Part shown: piece after piece, positions 14,954-19,103 of the stretch
How positions within the stretch are numbered: the stretch's first letter is position 1
How the letters are laid out: every line of letters starts with the position of its first letter
Notes under the pieces: model-generated
Seen by the model: the letters and a program-made list of their open reading frames with translations, nothing else
Told to the model about the DNA's origin: nothing
The model's database searches: none
Assembly (NCBI GenBank): GCA_002726335.1
Contig: PBSR01000152.1
Span: 1-19,103 of the forward strand
Direction: 5' to 3'
DNA: 19,103 bases
Source of the DNA: Gemmatimonadaceae bacterium
Lineage (GTDB): Bacteria > Latescibacterota > UBA2968 > UBA8231
Program-made: the position numbers and the translations under genes

Positions 14954-15402
14954 GAGAGTTGATCCAGGCGGGATACGGGTACGCCCTGTCCCTGACCCAC
15001 ACGGCGGCCGACGCCGAAGACCTCGTGCATGAGGCCTGGTTGCGTCTGGCCCGCCGTGGGGATCGCCACCCGGATCGACCGCTGTTGTTCACCACGATCC
15101 GTCATCTCTATATCGACACCTGGCGGCGGCAGCAGAAAGTGTCCTTCGAGCCCTTCGAAGAAGAGACTCATCCGGCGACGGTGCCGCTGGAAGACGAGCA
15201 CCTGAATCACATCGACCTGCAGCAGGGGCTGGCACAGCTGCGGCCAGATGAACGTGAAGCCATCTACCTGCAGGCCGTGCAGGGATACACCGCCGCGGAA
15301 GCCGCCCGCCTGATGGACATACCGCGTGGAACCGTGCTCAGTCTCATCCATCGCGGCAAGCAACGGCTGCGCCGCATTCTCGCTGTTTCGGAGGCCCGAT
15401 GA
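14950..15402 (+). CDS. ECF-type RNA polymerase sigma factor
   Basis: 150 residues, short for an ECF sigma factor. Region 2 spans about 8-62 (YALSLTHTAADAEDLVHEAW, then RPLLFTTIRHLYIDTWRR, the -10-recognition and core-binding helices). Region 4 spans about 88-144 (LAQLRPDEREAIYLQAVQGY, then a helix-turn-helix AAEAARLMDIPRGTVLSLIHRGKQRL) for the -35 element. The start is TTG at 14950, overlapping the previous stop as TTGA. The N-terminus begins directly at region 2.1 with no extra sequence, so some of helix 1 may be missing. It directs RNA polymerase to a small set of promoters, presumably including its own. The next gene overlaps its stop as ATGA and probably encodes its anti-sigma factor. It belongs to the FecI/RpoE-like superfamily; the subgroup cannot be fixed by eye. 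Confidence 0.9.
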   Translation: MRELIQAGYGYALSLTHTAADAEDLVHEAWLRLARRGDRHPDRPLLFTTIRHLYIDTWRRQQKVSFEPFEEETHPATVPLEDEHLNHIDLQQGLAQLRPDEREAIYLQAVQGYTAAEAARLMDIPRGTVLSLIHRGKQRLRRILAVSEAR

Positions 15403-15962
15403 GCGAAGATCCGCAACTCGACCAGGCTCTGAGCCGCCACTACGAGGCGCAACGACTCAGCGATAGGCGGGTGGTGCGCATCCTCGACGAGGGGCGCGCC
15501 GCGATTCGCCGGCGCTGGCGCCCCGCGTGGTTGACCGGTGTTGCCGCCACGTTGCTGATCGGTCTGGGCGGTCTGCACATGCAGCAGCAGCGGGCCGATC
15601 TGCGTCAGGCCGTGCTGGCCGAAGTCGCCATGAATCACCACAAGAATCTGCAGGTCGAGGTCCTGGCCACCAGCTACGCCAACATCGCCCGGGCTCTGGA
15701 TCGCGCGGAGTTTTCCCTGGAGCCGGCGCCACCGATTCGCGGCGCCCGACTGACCGGCGGCCGCTACTGCTCCATTCAGGGCAACCTGGCGGCGCTGCTC
15801 AAGCTGCAGGTCGACGGCGTCCGTCACACGCTCTACGTCACATCAGTGACTGACAAGCTGGCGGGTCTCACACCCTTTGAGGCAGGCCACGACGGGGTGG
15901 ACGTGCGGCTGTGGACGGAGGGGGATCGCTTCTTCGCCCTGGCGGCAGACGGTGACCGGTAG
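15399..15962 (+). CDS. Putative membrane-anchored anti-sigma factor
   Basis: 187 residues, overlapping the sigma factor stop as ATGA. Topology is that of an anti-sigma factor: a cytosolic N-terminal segment of about 42 residues, ending in a basic run (AAIRRRWRP), one membrane helix (about 43-60, PAWLTGVAATLLIGLGGL), and a periplasmic C-terminal domain of about 125 residues. The zinc-binding HxxxCxxC motif of ZAS anti-sigma factors is absent; the only cysteine is in the periplasmic part (GGRYCSIQG). The C-terminal domain has alternating beta-prone segments (ALLKLQVDG, HTLYVTSV, VDVRLWTEGDRFFALA) and may be a sensor. The role is inferred from position and topology, not from a recognised domain. 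The LanC-like gene follows after 10 bases. Confidence 0.7.
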   Translation: MSEDPQLDQALSRHYEAQRLSDRRVVRILDEGRAAIRRRWRPAWLTGVAATLLIGLGGLHMQQQRADLRQAVLAEVAMNHHKNLQVEVLATSYANIARALDRAEFSLEPAPPIRGARLTGGRYCSIQGNLAALLKLQVDGVRHTLYVTSVTDKLAGLTPFEAGHDGVDVRLWTEGDRFFALAADGDR

Positions 15963-15972
15963 GAGACAACGC

Positions 15973-17136
15973 ATGACATCCGCCGTGGAAGGCGCCCATT
16001 CCATATACCGTTTCATTGAGCGCACCATGGAACGTACACCCGAAGGTGCGCGCTGGCAGACGATCGACTACGGCAATCAGCCGCAGTACAGCTACCAGGC
16101 CTTCAACGGGTGCGGAGGCATCGGCATCTTCCTCGCGGAGTACGGCCGGCAGACCGGGAACGAGGCCGCCTTGGAGCTGGCTGCCGAGGCGAATCTCTGG
16201 TGCTCGACTGTCGAGCTCGAAGGGTACGAGAGGGGGCTGCTGGTAGGGAGGACAGGCCCCGCCCTGTCCTGGTTGTACCTGTCGAAGGTCACCGGTGAGC
16301 CGCCATCCGAGCACTGCCACATCAACGCCCAGACCATTCTGTGCGAAGACCCCGGCCCGTTCACCGACCTGATGGGGGGCGCCGCCTCCAACGGATTCTA
16401 CCTGTTGCGTCTATGGCAGGCCACCGATGAGAGCCGCTACCTCGACGGCGCCCGGCGCAACGGTGCCTGGCTGTGCGATCAACTGACCCGCGACGACGAG
16501 GGCTGTCACTGCCTGTGCCGACCTGACGGAGAGTTCGGCGATCGTCCCTTTCTCGGTGCGGCCCACGGCATCAGCGGTGTCGCTCATTTCCTGTTGCTGC
16601 TGCACGCGGCGACTGGCGAAAGCACCTGGGCCGACGCCGCCCGGGACCTCCTGGAGACACTGGAAAGCCAGGCCATTCCCGCCAGAGGTGGTCTCAACTG
16701 GGCACCCATGTTGGGAGAGACGGAACTGAACCGCTGCCAGTGGAGCCACGGTGCCCCCGGCATCGGCATCGTGTTTCTCAGGGCGGCGCAGATTCTTGGG
16801 GTGCCCGCCTACCGCGACATTGCCAGGCAGGCGGGTGAGGCCACACATGCCTACGGGGATTTCCGCCAGAACATCACCCAGTGTACCGGCCTGTCCGGGG
16901 GCGCTGAGCTCTTCGTCGAACTCTACCGTGACACTGACGACGACCTGTGGCTGACACGCGCCGAGGAGTTCGCTGACATGGCGATGCCGTACCGCGCTGA
17001 ACTGCCAGAGGGCGACGCCTGGCCCACAGACGAGCCCGGTCTGTACTCCGCCGACTTCATGTACGGCGCCGCCGGACTCGGCCACTTCTTTCTGCGGTTG
17101 CAGCAACCCCGGGACGTGGCGATGCCCTACATGTAA
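15973..17136 (+). CDS. LanC-like (lanthionine synthetase C family) protein with altered zinc site
   Basis: 387 residues from the ATG at 15973, preceded by AGGAGA (15961-15966) at 6 bases; the frame is open further upstream but that overlaps the anti-sigma gene. The sequence shows the repeated glycine motifs of the LanC alpha/alpha barrel: FNGCGGIGIFL (44-54), GRTGPALSWLYL (92-103), DLMGGAASNGFYLL (132-145), AAHGISGVAHFLLLL (197-211), WSHGAPGIGIVFL (257-269), CTGLSGGAELF (304-314) and YGAAGLGHFFLRL (364-376). Compared with NisC, Asp132, His199 and Arg254 sit where the catalytic Asp141, His212 and Arg280 are. The zinc ligands Cys284, Cys330 and His331 correspond to Ser258, Cys304 and Thr305, so two of three are lost. 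No lanthipeptide precursor or LanB/LanM gene is nearby. It is probably the last gene of the sigma factor operon; function unknown. Confidence 0.87.
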   Translation: MTSAVEGAHSIYRFIERTMERTPEGARWQTIDYGNQPQYSYQAFNGCGGIGIFLAEYGRQTGNEAALELAAEANLWCSTVELEGYERGLLVGRTGPALSWLYLSKVTGEPPSEHCHINAQTILCEDPGPFTDLMGGAASNGFYLLRLWQATDESRYLDGARRNGAWLCDQLTRDDEGCHCLCRPDGEFGDRPFLGAAHGISGVAHFLLLLHAATGESTWADAARDLLETLESQAIPARGGLNWAPMLGETELNRCQWSHGAPGIGIVFLRAAQILGVPAYRDIARQAGEATHAYGDFRQNITQCTGLSGGAELFVELYRDTDDDLWLTRAEEFADMAMPYRAELPEGDAWPTDEPGLYSADFMYGAAGLGHFFLRLQQPRDVAMPYM

Positions 17137-17142
17137 TCGGAG

Positions 17143-17931
17143 TCAGGTGACTGTCGGCCATGCACCCCGGATGCTGCCGTGGTGACGGGTCAGGTCGCTG
17201 AAATCCCCGGATGCCGGATCGGGCGTGACAGGTCTCTGTTCGGCGTCGAGATACAGGCTGCCGACCTCATCCGGCGGCAGCGCCTCCACCAACCGACGGG
17301 CGTCTTCGAGGGCCTTGAGCCACCTCTTCTTGAGTGACGTCAGATCGAGGGGGGCCTGCAGACTGAGGCGATCCACATCGGCCTGCGTATAGGCCACGTG
17401 CCGCCCTGCCTGCTCCAGCAGGAATCCTGGCGTGAAACCAGGGTCCTTGCCACAGGCTGCCCATGCCAGGGCGCCCAGTTGCAGGTGCGTGTCGTGCAGA
17501 TGCAGGGTGTCGACGAAGTCACGGATCTCCTGTCGTCCGGCCAGTGCCAGAATCTTATTCACCGCTGCATCGGTGGGGTGCAGACAGTACCCACACTGGT
17601 CGTCTTCCTGCACGGGAAAGAAGCGGAAGGCACTGTCCTGAGCCCACTCGATCCTTAGCTGTTGTCCTTCTGCGGACAGGACCGCACGATAAAACGCAGG
17701 GGTGCGCAGCAGCCAACTGAGATCGTAGCCGGCATCGCCGAGAGTCGCAGCGTCTGTCTCGGCACACAACGCCACGCTCTCGGCAAGATCGTGGAACAGG
17801 TCAAGATCCTGGGAGAAGCGCGGAGTGTCGCTGCCGCGGTGAAGGACCGTGGCACCGGCAAGGTAGCTCTCGGGGCTGCGGTTGGCGGCGATGGCCTTGA
17901 GCACCCGTGTCTGAATACCTGTCAGCGGCAT
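17143..17931 (-). CDS. AbiEii/AbiGii-type nucleotidyltransferase toxin
   Basis: 262 residues from the ATG at 17931; an earlier start at 18045 would overlap most of the partner gene and is rejected. The N-terminal domain is a minimal nucleotidyltransferase: YLAGATVLHRGSDTPRFSQDLDLF (23-46), the family's 'GGTaL......R.S.DlDlF' with Arg38, Ser40, Asp42 and Asp44. A helical C-terminal domain follows, containing HPTDAAVNKILAL. AbiEii-like proteins act as nucleotidyltransferase toxins, some modifying tRNA, and limit growth or phage infection when their antitoxin is lost. The start overlaps the end of the upstream small gene by 10 bases, so the two form a coupled module. It converges on the LanC-like gene with only 6 bases between stop codons, and no terminator is visible. 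A non-defence nucleotidyltransferase is possible. Confidence 0.85.
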   Translation of the reverse strand: MPLTGIQTRVLKAIAANRSPESYLAGATVLHRGSDTPRFSQDLDLFHDLAESVALCAETDAATLGDAGYDLSWLLRTPAFYRAVLSAEGQQLRIEWAQDSAFRFFPVQEDDQCGYCLHPTDAAVNKILALAGRQEIRDFVDTLHLHDTHLQLGALAWAACGKDPGFTPGFLLEQAGRHVAYTQADVDRLSLQAPLDLTSLKKRWLKALEDARRLVEALPPDEVGSLYLDAEQRPVTPDPASGDFSDLTRHHGSIRGAWPTVT

Positions 17932-18197
17932 AGTCTGGCGGCGAGGATGAATCCCCGTCTTCCTCCGTGCTGACGCAGGCCGCGCACGACTTCGGGCACG
18001 TCCGCCAGGGCGATCTTCATGTCGGGTCGCATGTACCAGAAACACTGAGCGTGAAATTCGCGGAAAGCACGGCGGGCTTCACGGACCCTGACCATGTTGC
18101 GTGCGTCCTCGGGCGAAAGGCGGCGACGGCTCTTTCTACCGCCTTCGCGTCCGATCTTTGCCAGGTACGCGCTGATATCTGGTGGAGATGTCTGCAT
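17922..18197 (-). CDS. Cognate small partner (probable antitoxin) of the AbiEii-type protein
   Basis: 91 residues from the ATG at 18197. The N-terminal half is a short basic 'KIGREGGRKSRRRLSPEDAR' helix region (14-33) followed by NMVRVREARRAFREF. The C-terminal half is a compact motif beginning QCFWYMRP (51-58) and ending LRQHGGRRGFILAARLC (74-90). From memory this combination occurs in small proteins encoded just upstream of AbiEii-like nucleotidyltransferases, in the antitoxin position. It is not the winged-helix AbiEi antitoxin. The frame is open to 18320, but a good promoter covers 18214-18242, so starts further upstream would not be transcribed and the ATG at 18218 lies inside its -10 hexamer. 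The predicted leader is only about 10 bases with no ribosome binding site. It overlaps the nucleotidyltransferase start by 10 bases. Confidence 0.75.
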   Translation of the reverse strand: MQTSPPDISAYLAKIGREGGRKSRRRLSPEDARNMVRVREARRAFREFHAQCFWYMRPDMKIALADVPEVVRGLRQHGGRRGFILAARLCR

Positions 18198-18213
18198 TCC
18201 GAAACTTGCATCT

Positions 18214-18232
18214 ATCATAAGCCGGTTATGAT
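18214..18232. repeat. Perfect palindrome overlapping the toxin-antitoxin promoter
   Basis: ATCATAA (18214-18220) and TTATGAT (18226-18232) are exact inverted copies with a 5-base spacer, GCCGG. Each arm provides a TATGAT -10-like hexamer, one per strand: minus for the AbiEii-type module and plus for the peptidase gene. On the plus strand TTGCAT (18206-18211) lies 15 bases ahead, a weak -35. This fits an operator at a divergent promoter. Confidence 0.6.
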
Positions 18233-18242
18233 CAGAAATCAA
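18214..18242 (-). promoter_or_regulatory. Promoter of the AbiEii-type module
   Basis: On the minus strand TTGATT (18242-18237) is followed after exactly 17 bases by TATGAT (18219-18214). Transcription would start near 18207, just ahead of the ATG at 18197. The -10 element is one arm of a perfect palindrome, suggesting that the small partner protein or the complex represses it. Confidence 0.6.
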
Positions 18243-18297
18243 GTGGTCTCTTCTCAGGTCACTATCTTGATCAGCAACCAGGAGGATAGAACGCCGC

Positions 18298-19103
18298 ATG
18301 GCCACTGTGACAACGAACAATCTCGCGAAGCTGCAGGATCACATTTCATCGAGGGATCTTGCCGCGGTGCTCGTCACCGACATGACCAACGTCAGGTGGC
18401 TGACCGGGTTCAGCGGCTCCTTCGCCATGGTCATCGCAACCGGTGACGATGGCCTGCTGCTGACGGACAGTCGCTACCGGATTCAGGCAGCGGAGCAGGT
18501 CAAGGTCTGCGAGAGCCATGCCTTTTCCCGGCCGACGACGACAACGCAGTTCCTCGCCGAGCAGTTGCGGGGATTTGGGATCCAGCAGGTCGGTGTCGAC
18601 GAGGACCACGTCACGCTGGGCCAGCTGCGCAGTTGGCAGGCGGAAGCAACCGACGTGGACTTTGTCGCACAGCGCGATGCCTGTACCGATCTGCGGATGA
18701 TCAAGTCGGAAGCCGAGCTGTCGATCCTGCGCCGGGCGTGTGACCTCGCCGACCGCTGTATGCAACACGTTGTCGACAGGGTGGCCGCGGGCAGAACAGA
18801 GAGGCAGCTGCTGATGGCGATCCATCAGTTTCTGCTCGAAAACAACTCGGCGCCGTCCTTCGAACCGATCGTCGTCAGTGGTCCTCGCAGTGCCCGACCC
18901 CATGGCGCCGCCAGCGATCGGAAGCTGGAGTCGGGCGACTTCCTGACTTTCGATCTGGGTGCCGTGGTCGACGGCTACTGCAGCGATATCACCCGAACCG
19001 TCGTCGTCGGCAAGGCGACCCAACGGCACCGGGAGGTGTATGAGCATGTGCTGGCCGCCGAGGAAGCCTGCATCGCACAGTGCGTTACCGGCGCCGAGGG
19101 AAA
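18298..19103 (+). CDS. M24-family metallopeptidase (Xaa-Pro aminopeptidase type), 3' end outside window
   Basis: 268 residues are visible from the ATG at 18298; the frame remains open to the window end. AGGAGG (18280-18285) precedes it by 12 bases. The N-terminal creatinase-like domain starts LAKLQDHISSRDLAAVLVTD and has the typical NVRWLTGFSGS (31-41) and LLLTDSRYR (53-61) segments. The catalytic pita-bread domain begins near MIKSEAEL (134-141). Within it, RPHGAASDR (200-208) provides a conserved histidine, and TFDLGAVVDGYCSDITRT (217-234) has the metal ligands Asp219 and Asp230. The remaining ligands (His, Glu, Glu) would lie beyond the window. The enzyme removes N-terminal residues preceding proline from peptides; it is cytosolic and needs two metal ions, usually manganese or cobalt. 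It diverges from the toxin-antitoxin module. Confidence 0.92.
   Translation, partial: MATVTTNNLAKLQDHISSRDLAAVLVTDMTNVRWLTGFSGSFAMVIATGDDGLLLTDSRYRIQAAEQVKVCESHAFSRPTTTTQFLAEQLRGFGIQQVGVDEDHVTLGQLRSWQAEATDVDFVAQRDACTDLRMIKSEAELSILRRACDLADRCMQHVVDRVAAGRTERQLLMAIHQFLLENNSAPSFEPIVVSGPRSARPHGAASDRKLESGDFLTFDLGAVVDGYCSDITRTVVVGKATQRHREVYEHVLAAEEACIAQCVTGAEG

Noticed and set aside
16411..17106. Minus-strand open frame of 231 codons opposite the LanC-like gene
   Set aside because: No domain, and the plus strand carries seven LanC glycine motifs.
15973..17136. Lanthipeptide biosynthesis cluster
   Set aside because: Only a LanC-like gene is present, with a damaged zinc site; no precursor with Ser/Thr/Cys core, dehydratase or exporter was seen in the window.
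17166..17216. CCCCGGATGC repeated near the end of the AbiEii-type gene
   Set aside because: Short repeat within coding sequence next to the convergent gene end; no att-site, duplication or mobile-element context.
18229..18274. Direct repeat TGATCAG at 18229-18235 and 18268-18274
   Set aside because: A 7-base self-complementary-core word in an AT-richer gap can recur by chance; only two copies with no further symmetry.
18346..19047. Minus-strand open frame of 233 codons at the window end
   Set aside because: Antisense to the M24 peptidase, whose metal-binding motifs are clear.

Overview
The window is 19.1 kb of dense, high-GC bacterial DNA with very short intergenic gaps. No rRNA, tRNA, CRISPR array, insertion sequence or phage gene was seen. 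The gene families suggest a Gram-negative, environmental, free-living bacterium: an FG-GAP/ASPIC-UnbV protein, a GT39-type membrane glycosyltransferase, a DnaE2 mutasome, an ankyrin protein of the kind common in planctomycete and acidobacterial genomes, and an ECF sigma factor. A LexA-like site of roughly the myxobacterial type points loosely to a deltaproteobacterial, acidobacterial or related uncultivated lineage. I cannot name the taxon from this sequence.

Layout. (1) 2-1180, plus strand: 3' part of an FG-GAP/ASPIC-UnbV protein. (2) 1138-12699, minus strand: one continuous tightly packed train. In transcription order it is imuB-like, a DUF6504 protein, dnaE2 (error-prone polymerase), a PA0069/COG1533 radical SAM protein, a GT39-like membrane glycosyltransferase, a 140-bp gap, a GT4 glycosyltransferase, a BtrH/papain-like family protein and a GT2-like glycosyltransferase. 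Most junctions are ATGA or TGATG overlaps. It starts from a good sigma70-type promoter (12732-12760) overlapped by a LexA-like site and an inverted repeat. (3) 12949-13989, plus: divergent ankyrin protein. (4) 14034-14396, minus: orphan higA-like antitoxin, with only the last 21 codons of its higB toxin left upstream. (5) 14546-17136, plus: a small exported protein, an ECF sigma factor, a putative membrane anti-sigma factor and a LanC-like protein, probably one operon. (6) 17143-18197, minus: two-gene AbiEii-type module behind a palindromic promoter. (7) 18298-19103, plus: 5' part of an M24 (aminopeptidase P family) peptidase.

How the genes may work together. ImuB, the DUF6504 protein and DnaE2 form a mutagenic translesion module induced by DNA damage in known systems. 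Here the next gene is a radical SAM protein of the family that includes spore photoproduct lyase. It is stop-start coupled to dnaE2 and ends in a canonical beta-clamp-binding peptide (QLSLF). I therefore propose it as a DNA-repair partner of the mutasome, and this is the observation I would follow first. The second is the sigma/anti-sigma operon ending in a LanC-fold protein that keeps three presumed catalytic residues but has lost two of the three zinc ligands. The third is a toxin-antitoxin locus caught after loss of its toxin, apparently with a new promoter at the breakpoint.
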